A DNA stretch of 64,000 nucleotides from Senimuribacter intestinalis (GTDB lineage Bacteria; Bacillota; Clostridia; Peptostreptococcales; Anaerovoracaceae), in contig CALPCJ010000012.1 of the NCBI GenBank assembly GCA_943192975.1, positions 1-64,000 on the forward strand, given 5' to 3'. Every line of letters starts with the position of its first letter. The first letter of the stretch is position 1. The position numbers were made by a program, and so were the translations under genes. The notes under the pieces were generated by a model. The model saw only the letters and a list, made by a program, of their open reading frames with translations. It had not been told where the DNA came from and did no database searches. Positions 56,279 to 64,000 of the stretch are shown here, piece after piece.

Positions 56279-57472
56279 TTATTCGATGATCTCAGTAACA
56301 ACGCCGGAACCTACTGTTCTGCCGCCTTCTCTGATTGCAAATCTCAGTCCTTCTTCGATTGCAATCGGGGTGATCAACGCAATTGTCATTGTTACGTTAT
56401 CTCCTGGCATACACATTTCTGTTCCTTCTGGTAACTGCAGGTCTCCTGTTACGTCTGTTGTTCTGAAATAGAACTGTGGTCTGTATCCGTTAAAGAACGG
56501 AGTGTGTCTTCCGCCTTCTTCTTTCTTCAGTACGTATACTTCGCCCTTGAACTTTGTGTGCGGATGAATGGTTCCTGGTTTTGCCAGTACCTGTCCTCTT
56601 TCGATTTCTGTTCTCTGCACACCTCTAAGCAGTGCTCCTACGTTATCTCCTGTTTCTGCCTGGTCTAACAGCTTTCTGAACATTTCCAGTCCTGTTACGA
56701 CTACGCTTCTCTTTTCTTCTGTTAAGCCGATGATTTCTACTTCTTCACCAACTTTCAGTACGCCTCTTTCTACTCTTCCTGTTGCTACGGTTCCTCTTCC
56801 TGTGATGGAGAATACGTCTTCTACTGGCATCAGGAACGGCTTATCGTTTGCTCTTTCTGGTTCTGGAATGTAGCTATCTACTGCTTCGAACAGTTCTACT
56901 ATCTTATCTCCCCATGGTCCTTCTGGGTTCTCTAATGCGCCCAGTGCGGATCCTCTGATGATCGGTGTGTCATCTCCTGGGAATTCATATTCGTCAAGCA
57001 GTTCTCTGATTTCCATTTCTACCAGATCCAGCAGCTCTTCGTCATCTACCATGTCGCACTTATTTAAGAATACTACGATGTATGGTACGCCTACCTGTCT
57101 GGACAGCAGGATATGCTCTCTTGTCTGAGGCATCGGTCCGTCTGTTGCTGCGCATACCAGGATTGCGCCGTCCATCTGTGCTGCTCCTGTAATCATGTTC
57201 TTTACATAGTCAGCGTGGCCCGGGCAGTCTACGTGTGCGTAGTGTCTATTCGGTGTTTCGTATTCTACGTGTGCTGTAGAAATGGTGATTCCTCTTTCTT
57301 TTTCTTCCGGTGCCTTATCAATCTGGTCGAATGCTACCTTTTCACCCAGCTGATATCTCTGATACAGGGTGGTTGTGATTGCTGCTGTCAGCGTTGTCTT
57401 ACCATGGTCTACGTGGCCAATGGTTCCGATATTGATATGCGGTTTGGTTCTCTCAAATTTTGCTTTTGCCAT
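56279..57472 (-). CDS. tuf: Elongation factor Tu
   Basis: 397 residues, full length. Brings aminoacyl-tRNA to the ribosome. G1 GHVDHGKTTL, G3 DCPGHADYVKNMI, G4 NKCDMVDD, and domain 2-3 motifs such as GRGTVATGRVERG. Codon use is typical of a highly expressed host gene. It is normally next to rpmG or the rRNA/ribosomal block in this gene neighbourhood; here 52 kb of DNA lie between. Confidence 0.98.
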   Translation of the reverse strand: MAKAKFERTKPHINIGTIGHVDHGKTTLTAAITTTLYQRYQLGEKVAFDQIDKAPEEKERGITISTAHVEYETPNRHYAHVDCPGHADYVKNMITGAAQMDGAILVCAATDGPMPQTREHILLSRQVGVPYIVVFLNKCDMVDDEELLDLVEMEIRELLDEYEFPGDDTPIIRGSALGALENPEGPWGDKIVELFEAVDSYIPEPERANDKPFLMPVEDVFSITGRGTVATGRVERGVLKVGEEVEIIGLTEEKRSVVVTGLEMFRKLLDQAETGDNVGALLRGVQRTEIERGQVLAKPGTIHPHTKFKGEVYVLKKEEGGRHTPFFNGYRPQFYFRTTDVTGDLQLPEGTEMCMPGDNVTMTIALITPIAIEEGLRFAIREGGRTVGSGVVTEIIE

Positions 57473-57569
57473 TTTTGTTTTCCTCCTAATTGTATAACGT
57501 TATTTTTTAGAAAGGCGGACTTGGGCGTCCCCAAATCTGCTTATTGGGTTTTGCTCAAACCTAAAAAAT

Positions 57570-57598
57570 ATTTTAGCATAGTTTTCTGTAGTTTACAA
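57570..57598 (-). promoter_or_regulatory. tuf promoter
   Basis: Minus strand TTGTAA (57593-57598), 17-nt spacer, TAAAAT (57570-57575), giving a leader of about 90 nt that carries a GC-rich hairpin. Confidence 0.6.
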
Positions 57599-57661
57599 GT
57601 CATTTCCATGGTAAAACTGCGGTAAAACCAAAGCAATCTGCCAATGAATACAGCTGCATCA

Positions 57662-57690
57662 AAAAAGGACGTTTTACATACGTCCTTTTT
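57662..57690. terminator. Terminator of the surface-protein gene
   Basis: AAAAAGGACGT / ACGTCCTTTTT, 11-bp stem with 7-nt loop, after the minus-strand gene 57716-59494. Confidence 0.8.
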
Positions 57691-57715
57691 CACTGTAGCT
57701 CTACTTGCGTCTATT

Positions 57716-59494
57716 CTATTTCCGTTTATAGATTAGTGCTGCACAGCCAGTCCCTGCTGCTGCCAGAATCATCATCCATACTGCCAGCCACAAAAATGCG
57801 TCATCTCCGGTCTTTGGTGAAATGTTCTTTGCAGTACCGTTGTCATTCTTCTTTTCAGTTTTATTCGGTTTATCAGCCTTTGGAGTATCAGGTTCGTCAA
57901 TATCAATGCCAGGTGCTAAAGGTACATCCGGCTCATCAATATCCACATCGCCAGGATCGTCTGGATTTTCTTCTCCCGGATTTGGATCAAGGGGAACATC
58001 CGGATCCTCAATTTCTGTCGGCGGCGTTACCGGAATATAGGTACTCCGGTACTGCGCTGTGACGGTCAGATCCTCCTGTACATTGGTAAATTCTTTATCC
58101 CATCCCGTAAAGCGGTAGCCGCTGCGCACAGGATCTTCAGGAGCTGCTGCATCCTGACCGGCGAGCACTTCTTCACTCTTTAAAACGTTGCCGTTATAAT
58201 CCACAAAGGTTACAGTAAAGCAATCTGTATATCTCGGTGTAACATAAATATCACCCTGACGGAATCTCAGGCTGGAAGCATCGCTTTCGTCAACCTTTTC
58301 AGTACCGCTGTTCACCCACTGCACATCAAAATCATCTTTCTTTGTGGAAAGGGTATAATCCAGTCCAACTTCCCGCGAATCCAGCTTCGAAGTCTGAATC
58401 TGACTCATCGTCTGGTCATACTGATAAGTCTGCAGATTGAGACTTGTAATCTTTTTGCCTTCTACATCAAAACGATTTCCTAAAAGTTCTGCAAATCTGA
58501 TTTCATTATCCTCATGATAATAATCGTATGCAGCAACTCTCACCCACGTACTCTGTGCCGCATCCCAAACATTTACAGTAAAGAGAGTTGGCTGGTAAAA
58601 GATTTCTTTAGAAGACACGTTGTTTCGTCCCACATTAAAAACAATATATCGATTTGAATAATCAGTTTTATCCGGACTGTCTGTAATTCCCGTTTTAATA
58701 TATCCGCCCACTTCCATCGGCGCAAAGTTTTCCTGCGCACGTACATAGATTTTCAAATCTGTATTTTGTTTTGTCAGATAGGTTCTTGAACCTGTCAGGC
58801 GGAAAGATTCTGGCTTTACTGTATGCTCATAGCCAAGATAGCCGGTCTTGTAGTTTGCTCTGTGCTCCACATTGGCAAAACGATAATCCTTCAGATAAGT
58901 GGATTCTTTCTCTCCCTGAGGAACCGCCGCCGCAAAAACGAGTACAGGCACAGAATAGTAAGAATCCTGGGAATCCAATCGTGCACCGACAATCCCTGAG
59001 CTTGCGTCAGCCTCGTTTCTTGCTCTGAAAGTCAAAGTACCGATTCCGTTTTCATCTACTGTATATTTGTTATCATTGGCAGTCGATCCGACCAGTCTCG
59101 GCACCTGCGCAATCCAATTTCCCGATCCGGGCCTACTCTCTCTGTCTGGCAAAGCGGCAGGCAGCACATATCCTTCATCTGCCTGCAAGGTCAGTGTAAC
59201 CTGCAGACCATCAAACTTATAATCAGTAACCTGTACGTTCCATCCATCAAAATGCAGCCGCGCATAGGTTCCAAAGGTTTTTTCATCTGTGTAATCCGGC
59301 GCAATTACATTGTCTCCGTTTAATTCCGCCTCCATTGCATCTACGTAATCATTGTAATTATCTCTTGTAATTTTTTCATTGGAAATCGAAGGGCTTTCTC
59401 CATCCGAAATCTCTGCTGCTGCAAAACTCAGCTGCAGTGACATTGCAATCATGAGTGCCATAATCAAGCAGCTAAACTTTTTTAATGTTTTCAT
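57716..59494 (-). CDS. Sortase-anchored surface protein with a Listeria-Bacteroides repeat
   Basis: 592 residues. Signal peptide (MKTLKKFSCLIMALMIAMSL). A large beta-rich region (about 60-420) without a recognised domain; beta-strand turns and 'NEAT-like' pattern segments occur (FDGWNVQVTDYKFDGLQVTL), but Tyr-based haem motifs are not clear. One InlB-type Flg_new repeat (VTFVDYNGNVLKSEEVLAGQ then YRFTGWDKEF, about 430-490). A Pro/Asp-rich wall-spanning linker leads to the sorting signal SPKTGDD, hydrophobic segment and KRK tail. Confidence 0.78.
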   Translation of the reverse strand: MKTLKKFSCLIMALMIAMSLQLSFAAAEISDGESPSISNEKITRDNYNDYVDAMEAELNGDNVIAPDYTDEKTFGTYARLHFDGWNVQVTDYKFDGLQVTLTLQADEGYVLPAALPDRESRPGSGNWIAQVPRLVGSTANDNKYTVDENGIGTLTFRARNEADASSGIVGARLDSQDSYYSVPVLVFAAAVPQGEKESTYLKDYRFANVEHRANYKTGYLGYEHTVKPESFRLTGSRTYLTKQNTDLKIYVRAQENFAPMEVGGYIKTGITDSPDKTDYSNRYIVFNVGRNNVSSKEIFYQPTLFTVNVWDAAQSTWVRVAAYDYYHEDNEIRFAELLGNRFDVEGKKITSLNLQTYQYDQTMSQIQTSKLDSREVGLDYTLSTKKDDFDVQWVNSGTEKVDESDASSLRFRQGDIYVTPRYTDCFTVTFVDYNGNVLKSEEVLAGQDAAAPEDPVRSGYRFTGWDKEFTNVQEDLTVTAQYRSTYIPVTPPTEIEDPDVPLDPNPGEENPDDPGDVDIDEPDVPLAPGIDIDEPDTPKADKPNKTEKKNDNGTAKNISPKTGDDAFLWLAVWMMILAAAGTGCAALIYKRK

Positions 59495-59769
59495 ATTTTC
59501 TTCCTTTCTCCTATAAAGCCCTTATTCTTTTCATTGTTGATTTCACTGCAGCCGCAGCACACCGGCAATTCAACTGCATGAAATTATAATATTAACTCAG
59601 TGGACTTATCATATCATGATTTGGGTTAGATTCTTGTTATATTTTGTCACCTACTCCCAAAAATTTCAAGCCCTTTAATAAACAAAATATTTCTTTTATC
59701 ATGCTTACCGCATTTAAGCCGCGCTAAGCCGCGTTTAGGATAGCTTCAAAATATATTTACATTTATTTT
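59495..59769. other. AT-rich intergenic stretch
   Basis: Upstream of the surface-protein gene (minus strand) there is no clear gene. A short tandem TAAGCCGCG pair occurs at about 59715-59736. Its promoter was not identified with confidence. Confidence 0.5.
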
Positions 59770-59828
59770 TGTATTCATTTTTTAGCATTATTTTTTGAAT
59801 ACATACAAATCATATCACAGCGAATACA
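59770..59828 (+). promoter_or_regulatory. GAATACA operator-like sites before small RHH gene
   Basis: TGTATTCA (59770-59777), its inverse TGAATACA (59796-59803), and GAATACA (59822-59828), evenly placed about 26 nt apart, ahead of the RHH gene. Probably self-regulatory binding sites. Confidence 0.5.
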
Positions 59829-59853
59829 ATTATGTAAAGAAAGGATTTGAATT

Positions 59854-60024
59854 ATGGCAAAATTTATTCCACAGAAACAAGATAAAGAAGTAATTTCCAT
59901 ACGGCTTACCTCTGACCTATTAAAATCCATCGATGAAAATGCGGGAAAGGCAGACCTAAGCAGAAATGAATTCATCAATCAGTGCATCATCTTCGCCCTG
60001 CAAAATATAGAATTTGAGAATTAA
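59854..60024 (+). CDS. Small ribbon-helix-helix protein
   Basis: 56 residues, ATG after AAAGG. The strand KEVISIRLTSDLLKSIDENA followed by GKADLSRNEFINQCIIFALQ matches the short RHH fold (DNA-binding dimer). Acts as a repressor or as an antitoxin-like regulator; no toxin gene is adjacent. Operator-like repeats precede it. Confidence 0.75.
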   Translation: MAKFIPQKQDKEVISIRLTSDLLKSIDENAGKADLSRNEFINQCIIFALQNIEFEN

Positions 60025-60110
60025 ATGAGTACCTGAGAAGTAACAATGAAGCTGAAACCTCGCTCTTTTCTGATTCTCTGCAATTTACAAGAGGCAATCT
60101 TTCATCACAC

Positions 60111-60143
60111 AAAAACAAAAGACGCTGGAATTCCAACGTCTTC
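60111..60143 (-). terminator. Terminator after tRNA-Thr
   Basis: AGACGTTGGAATTCCAGCGTCT near-palindrome (60120-60141) followed, on the minus strand, by TTTGTTTTT. Confidence 0.7.
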
Positions 60144-60149
60144 TATACT

Positions 60150-60226
60150 TGGAGCTGTTGAGCAGATTCGAACTGCCGAACCTCTTCCTTACCAAGGAAG
60201 TGCTCTACCTACTGAGCTACAACAGC
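60150..60226 (-). tRNA. tRNA-Thr (anticodon GGT)
   Basis: Minus strand GCTGTTG...CAACAGC acceptor arms, D-loop AGCTCAGTAGGTAGAGC, anticodon loop TTGGTAA within CTTCC/GGAAG, T-arm GGTTCGAATC-like region, and encoded CCA. The anticodon GGT reads ACC/ACU threonine. tRNA genes at this point next to sigH and tuf are common in Firmicutes. Confidence 0.95.
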
Positions 60227-60381
60227 ATACCAATCGTTCTATATATTACTATATTTTCGGCTCTTTGTCAATGGCAAATTTACAAATCTTCACCGCGGTC
60301 ATGAAAATCGATAAAAAGCGGTTGCGCACAAGGTTTTATGCCTTTGCTACGTATAAAGCCTTTCTTCCCGCTTTCTCCAAT

Positions 60382-61008
60382 TCAATTTTCTAAAAATCGC
60401 TGTATCTTTTTCTTGATTCGCTGAATAGCATTGTCCACTGTCTTAGTAGAGCGGTGCAGATGCCCCGCAATTTCCCTATACTCTTCTCCTTTGAGCATAT
60501 GGTTCCACACCTTTTTTTCCAGAGGACTAAAAATATCATGCTCGTTGGCTTTCAGAAAATCTACGACTTCTCTCATCAGCATCATCGCTTCTGGGTCCGT
60601 GTCTGCGCTATTTGCCGCAAGTCGCTCTGACAAAGCGGCTGCTTCCCCATTTTCAGCATTCTCCGCCTGAGAGTTCAGGGACACAGACTCATTGAGAATC
60701 TGATGTTTCTGACGATTCGCCGCTTTAATTGCAGTAATAATCTGGCGATTGACGCAAAGCTCCGCAAAGGTACGAAAAGAAGCTGCCTGGGTCTCGTCAT
60801 AGTCACGAATCGCTTTAAAAATCCCAATCATACCTTCCTGCACTACATCCTCTATATCACCGCCAGCAATAAAGTAAGTCTTGGACTTCATCTTGGCAAG
60901 TTCTTTATACTTGTCAATGAGATATTCATAAGCAGTACTACTTCCCTCCTGTGCCATTTTTACAATGGATTCATCGGTAAGGATATTTAAATCTTTATTA
61001 TTTTCCAT
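60382..61008 (-). CDS. sigH: RNA polymerase sigma factor SigH (sporulation-type)
   Basis: 208 residues from ATG 61008 (AGAGAG upstream), overlapping the rlmB stop by 11 nt. Region 2 (KSKTYFIAGGDIEDVVQEGM then IGIFKAIRDYDETQAASFRT) and region 4 (LEKKVWNHMLKGEEYREIAG then HLHRSTKTVDNAIQRIKKKI). In Bacillus SigH starts sporulation; in non-sporing relatives it controls competence or stress. Location next to rlmB, mrnC and cysS is conserved. Confidence 0.92.
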   Translation of the reverse strand: MENNKDLNILTDESIVKMAQEGSSTAYEYLIDKYKELAKMKSKTYFIAGGDIEDVVQEGMIGIFKAIRDYDETQAASFRTFAELCVNRQIITAIKAANRQKHQILNESVSLNSQAENAENGEAAALSERLAANSADTDPEAMMLMREVVDFLKANEHDIFSPLEKKVWNHMLKGEEYREIAGHLHRSTKTVDNAIQRIKKKIQRFLEN

Positions 61009-61891
61009 CTCTCTGTCTGCGCACCTCATATAGCAAAACTGCCGCCGCATTGGAGGCGTTCAAAGAAGTGATATTTCCAACCATCGGCATGGAAACTGTA
61101 AAATCACACTTCTTTTTAACCAGCGGGCTAATGCCAGCCCCCTCACTTCCAATCACGATTGCAAGTTTTCCGGTTAAATCCTGCTGATAATAGGTCACAC
61201 CGTCCATATCACAGGCAGCAATCCAGAATCCATCTTCTTTCAGTGCATCAATTGCCTGTCCAATGTTGGCAACTTTGACACAAGGCATGTACTCGACTGC
61301 ACCAGCAGAAGATTTTGCTACGGTTTCCGTCAATCCGCAAGAGCGGCGTTTTGGAATAATCACGCCATGAGCACCTGCGCACTCGGCACTACGCATGATT
61401 GCGCCCAGATTATGCGGATCTTCCAGATTGTCGAGAATCACAATTAAAGGCTGCTCTCCCGCCGCCTCTGCTTTGGCATAGATATCCTCCATCTCACTAT
61501 AATGGTAGGCTGAAGCATAGGCAATGACCCCCTGGTGAGGCGCACCGCCGGCAATTCTGTCCAGAGTCTGTTTATCGCTCTGATAAATGGGAATTGCCTT
61601 TTCTTTTGCCATGGCAATAATCTTCGCAATGGAGCCCTCTGCGCCTTTTCCGACCAGAATCTTTTCCATTTCTCTGTCATTTCTAAGCGCTTCTATCACA
61701 GGGTTTCTGCCTAAAATCGCGCCTGCCGGAAGCTCTGCCTGCCAAAACTTTTCTTCACCTTGTCTCGTTTTAGTTCCCGCAGACTTTGTATTTCTCTCAC
61801 TTCTGCGGCTTGCCTTCGCTTCCTCTGGCGCTCTGTAGGCTTTGCCCTTTCGGGCGTTAATGGATGCCCAGTCTCTTTTATTTTTTGCCAT
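60998..61891 (-). CDS. rlmB: 23S rRNA 2'-O-methyltransferase RlmB (SpoU family)
   Basis: 297 residues from ATG 61891 (AGGAG upstream). A basic N-terminal tail, a substrate-binding domain (GAILGRNPVIEALRNDREME), then the SPOUT knot with LIVILDNLEDPHNLGAIMRS, AECAGAHGVIIPKRRSCGLT and AIVIGSEGAGISPLVKKKCD then ASLNASNAAAVLLYE-type end. Methylates G2251 of 23S rRNA. The unusually long Lys/Arg-rich tail (about 1-60) is notable. Overlaps the dfrA stop by 14 nt. Confidence 0.93.
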   Translation of the reverse strand: MAKNKRDWASINARKGKAYRAPEEAKASRRSERNTKSAGTKTRQGEEKFWQAELPAGAILGRNPVIEALRNDREMEKILVGKGAEGSIAKIIAMAKEKAIPIYQSDKQTLDRIAGGAPHQGVIAYASAYHYSEMEDIYAKAEAAGEQPLIVILDNLEDPHNLGAIMRSAECAGAHGVIIPKRRSCGLTETVAKSSAGAVEYMPCVKVANIGQAIDALKEDGFWIAACDMDGVTYYQQDLTGKLAIVIGSEGAGISPLVKKKCDFTVSMPMVGNITSLNASNAAAVLLYEVRRQRDGK

Positions 61892-62381
61892 CTTCTTTTC
61901 TCCTATATTCAAAAAACTGGTAACAGATTCCTTTTTCCTCCTGCAGTTCACTTTCCCAAACTACCTCAAATTCCGGCATTTCATCCAGATTGACAAACCA
62001 GGTATCTGCCGGAAATTCCGCGTAAATCTTAGTAATATAGCAGGTGTCACATTTAGGCAAAAAATCTCTGTAGACCTTTCCACCACCGATGATCATGACT
62101 TCGTCAGAATCCAGTCCGGCCAGCACCGCAGAAAGTTCCTCTTCAGAATGCACCACGGTTACGCCGGAAGGCGCGTAATCGGCTCTGGTGGAAAGCACGA
62201 TATTTTCACGGTTTGGAAGGGGTTTCCCACCTGGCAGGCTTTCTAAGGTGGCTCTGCCCATTACCACAGTTTTTCCGGTCGTTCTCTCCTTAAAATATTT
62301 CAAATCACCTGAAAGGTGACAGAGCAGTCCGCCCTGATTGCCAATGGCCCAGTTTTTGTCTGTTGCAAGTATCAGTTTCAT
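61878..62381 (-). CDS. dfrA: Dihydrofolate reductase
   Basis: 167 residues. NADPH-dependent reduction of dihydrofolate. AxDxNWAIGNQGGLLCHLSGDL (active-site loop), TTGKTVVMGRATLESLPGGK, then GGGKVYRDFLP. The catalytic acid is Asp26 (SGD). It lies 356 bp after thyA, matching the thyA-dfrA pairing for thymidylate supply. The inter-gene gap carries repeats. Confidence 0.95.
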   Translation of the reverse strand: MKLILATDKNWAIGNQGGLLCHLSGDLKYFKERTTGKTVVMGRATLESLPGGKPLPNRENIVLSTRADYAPSGVTVVHSEEELSAVLAGLDSDEVMIIGGGKVYRDFLPKCDTCYITKIYAEFPADTWFVNLDEMPEFEVVWESELQEEKGICYQFFEYRRKEDGKK

Positions 62382-62399
62382 AAAATCTCCCTTCGCCCT

Positions 62400-62700
62400 A
62401 GTGGATGCTATCTTTCAATCGGCAACATTGACAAATTATTCTTTTTCCTAATTTTTTGTCAATGTTCAGCCGATATTTATCGCGCAAACAACGATATTTT
62501 CCTATCAACTTTGACAAAATTGCCAAAACTTTTGTTTTTTGTCAATCCAGGCAATGTTTTCACTCCAAAACCTTGACAAAATTGACAGATTTCCGATTTC
62601 TTGTCAATTTTGTCAAAATTCGCATCGAAAACCGCAATATTAGCCGAGATTTTTGCCGATTTATTGACAAAACCGCAAAAAATTTCAAAATTTGGTAATG
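62400..62700. repeat. Palindromic TTGACAAAATTG repeats in the dfrA-thyA gap
   Basis: Several inverted pairs: ATTGACAAA/TTTGTCAAT flanking 62428-62463; and a perfect 15-bp pair TTGACAAAATTGACA / TGTCAATTTTGTCAA (about 62574-62617) with a 14-nt spacer. TTGACA or TTGTCAA occurs at least seven times in 300 bases. No gene is evident here; the reading frames are artefacts of the repeats. It is the same design as 40226-40271. Confidence 0.65.
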
Positions 62701-62737
62701 CCATCGCAGCTGAAATACCATAGCTGAATTACCGCAA

Positions 62738-63568
62738 TTAAATTGCCACAGGAATATTTTTAACCTGTGGATTTTTCTGGTAATCCTCGATAATGATGTC
62801 GTCCACGGTAAAGTCATAGAAATCCTTTATGTCCGGATTGAGTCTGAACTTCGGCGCCGGATACTGAGGTCTTTCGATTAGTTCCTCTACAATCGGCACA
62901 TGGCGATCGTAAATATGGGCGTCAGCGATAACGTGCACCAGTTCGCCAGGAACCAGTCCGCAAACCTGCGCCAGCATATGTACCAGTACGGAATACTGCA
63001 CTACATTCCAATTGTTGGCAGTCAGAATATCCTGCGAACGCTGATTCAAAATGGCGTTTAGCTTGTCCCCTGTCACGTTAAAAGTCATACTGTATGCGCA
63101 CGGCTCCAGTCCCATTTCCATTAAATCACTGAAATTATAAATGTTAGTCATAATCCGTCTGGAGTACGGCGTATTGCGAAGCTGCCAAATGACATTGTCC
63201 ACCTGATCCATCTCGCCTTGGGCAAAGCGATATTTCACACCTAACTGATAGCCATAGGCTTTTCCAATAGAGCCGGTTTCATCAGCCCAGGAATCCCAAA
63301 TATGGCTGTTCAGATCATTTACATTGTTTGACTTTTTCTGCCAAATCCACAGCATTTCATCCACCGCAGACTTGATTGCAGTCGGGCGCAGGGTCAGCGC
63401 CGGAAACTCTTCCTGTAAATCATAGCGATTCACTACCCCGAAATTCTTGATGGTGTGCGCGGGAGCACCGTCTGCCCATTTTGCACGAACCTGCTGTCCT
63501 TCTGTGGAAAAGCCATGGTCTAAAATGCCGCGGCACATATTGACAAATAACACATCTGCTTTACTCAT
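62738..63568 (-). CDS. thyA: Thymidylate synthase
   Basis: 276 residues. Methylates dUMP using methylene-tetrahydrofolate. N-terminal SKADVLFVNMCRGILDHGFS, active-site Cys in GLEPCAYSMTFNV (usual PCH replaced by PCA), phosphate-binding NQRSQDILTANNWNVVQYSV, and HVIADAHIYDRHVP. Overlaps the mrnC stop by 8 nt. Confidence 0.93.
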   Translation of the reverse strand: MSKADVLFVNMCRGILDHGFSTEGQQVRAKWADGAPAHTIKNFGVVNRYDLQEEFPALTLRPTAIKSAVDEMLWIWQKKSNNVNDLNSHIWDSWADETGSIGKAYGYQLGVKYRFAQGEMDQVDNVIWQLRNTPYSRRIMTNIYNFSDLMEMGLEPCAYSMTFNVTGDKLNAILNQRSQDILTANNWNVVQYSVLVHMLAQVCGLVPGELVHVIADAHIYDRHVPIVEELIERPQYPAPKFRLNPDIKDFYDFTVDDIIIEDYQKNPQVKNIPVAI

Positions 63569-63962
63569 TCTTATCTCCTTCTATTCTGCCCACGGCTTCC
63601 TTTACTATTTCTGTCATGCGTTCATCCTGTCCATCCAGATATAGATATCCGATTAAAGCCTCAAAAGCCGTCGCCAGCTTATACGCCACCGGTCCTGCGC
63701 TTCTGGATTTTGATACGCTTTTGTGATTTCTGGCACACTTTACAATCGCAGTTTCCTCTTCTGTGAGAAAGTCCCTCATCAAGGATTTTATAGCTTTTGC
63801 CTGCGCCTCCGCTCGCACATAAGTCACCGCCATCTTATGCAGCATGTCCGCATTTTTCTGACCGCTTTCCATCACATGTTTTCTTATAAATACTTCATAA
63901 ACGGCATCGCCGATAAAAGCCAATGCCGTTGTGTTTATTTCCCTTGGATTGAATTGCTCCAT
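63561..63962 (-). CDS. mrnC: Mini-ribonuclease III
   Basis: 133 residues. RNase III catalytic fold without a dsRNA-binding domain: ALAFIGDAVYEVFIRKHVME (acidic active-site residues) and ATAFEALIGYLYLDGQDERM. Matures 23S rRNA ends. It starts 4 nt after the cysS stop, in the conserved cysS-mrnC order. Confidence 0.93.
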   Translation of the reverse strand: MEQFNPREINTTALAFIGDAVYEVFIRKHVMESGQKNADMLHKMAVTYVRAEAQAKAIKSLMRDFLTEEETAIVKCARNHKSVSKSRSAGPVAYKLATAFEALIGYLYLDGQDERMTEIVKEAVGRIEGDKNE

Positions 63963-63963
63963 A

Positions 63964-64000
63964 TTACTCTTTTATAATCTGCACGCCCTGTGGGGTGTCC
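63964..64000 (-). CDS. cysS: Cysteinyl-tRNA synthetase, C-terminal end (partial)
   Basis: Minus strand reads the final residues D-T-P-Q-G-V-Q-I-I-K-E then TAA (63964-63966); DTPQGV is the usual end of CysRS, and cysS precedes mrnC in Firmicutes. The rest lies outside the window. Confidence 0.8.
   Translation of the reverse strand, partial: DTPQGVQIIKE

Noticed and set aside
62400..62700. A CRISPR array in the dfrA-thyA gap.
   Set aside because: The repeats are palindromic and irregularly spaced with no unique equal-length spacers, and no cas genes are near.

Overview
The window is chromosomal DNA of an anaerobic Firmicute, most likely class Clostridia, carrying one complete-looking prophage. 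At the left, all on the minus strand, lie the 5' end of a 16S rRNA gene and the block rpmG-secE-nusG-rplK-rplA-rplJ-rplL. At the right, also on the minus strand, lie cysS(end)-mrnC-thyA-dfrA-rlmB-sigH, tRNA-Thr and tuf. This is the usual Firmicute cysS-mrnC-rlmB-sigH-(tuf)-rpmG-secE-nusG order, interrupted between tuf and rpmG. Glycyl-radical enzymology, a spore-type SigH and a sortase-anchored surface protein fit a gut-type clostridium. The genus cannot be fixed from what is visible.

About 4.28-40.07 kb is a contractile-tailed (PBSX/Xkd-like) prophage, visibly richer in G+C than its surroundings. A 22-bp direct repeat with one mismatch lies at its two edges (4283-4304 and 40053-40074). Order: a small early operon (4.4-13.1 kb: Gp157-like, Rad52-type annealing protein, replication initiator, DnaC-like loader, RusA, MT-A70 methylase, 3D-domain protein, MazG-like, SSB, late regulator), then packaging and head (13.3-21.7 kb), tail and baseplate (21.6-31.7 kb), a diversity-generating retroelement (DGR, 31.7-35.2 kb), lysis (35.7-37.5 kb), and a lysogeny end with an XRE repressor, an RHH protein and an IS30-family DDE transposase. 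No tyrosine or serine integrase is present. A free-standing protein resembling the IS30 DNA-binding domain is encoded near the opposite end of the prophage.

The most interesting system is the DGR. It has an Avd-like protein, a non-coding repeat in the normal template position, a DGR-type reverse transcriptase, and two target genes with C-type-lectin-like (DUF6273-like) domains. One target is adjacent. The other lies about 23 kb away among the DNA-replication genes. Three 100-bp copies align without gaps; every difference falls at codon position 1 or 2 and most involve A. The copy in the template position lacks A at 18 of the 23 variable sites, so it cannot be the direct template of the present variable repeats. 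It looks diversified itself.

Between the prophage and tuf (40.4-56.1 kb) is an accessory metabolic region: a voltage-gated-type ion channel; a glycyl radical enzyme with its activase, an SDR dehydrogenase, an AraC-type regulator and an EamA transporter (a catabolic cluster of unknown substrate, with an unusual Cys-x-Gln active-site motif); an NhaC antiporter; a CoA-disulfide-reductase-like flavoprotein with a rhodanese domain; C_GCAxxG_C_C and DUF2284 redox or metal proteins; an LCP-family wall enzyme; and a small anchored acidic protein.
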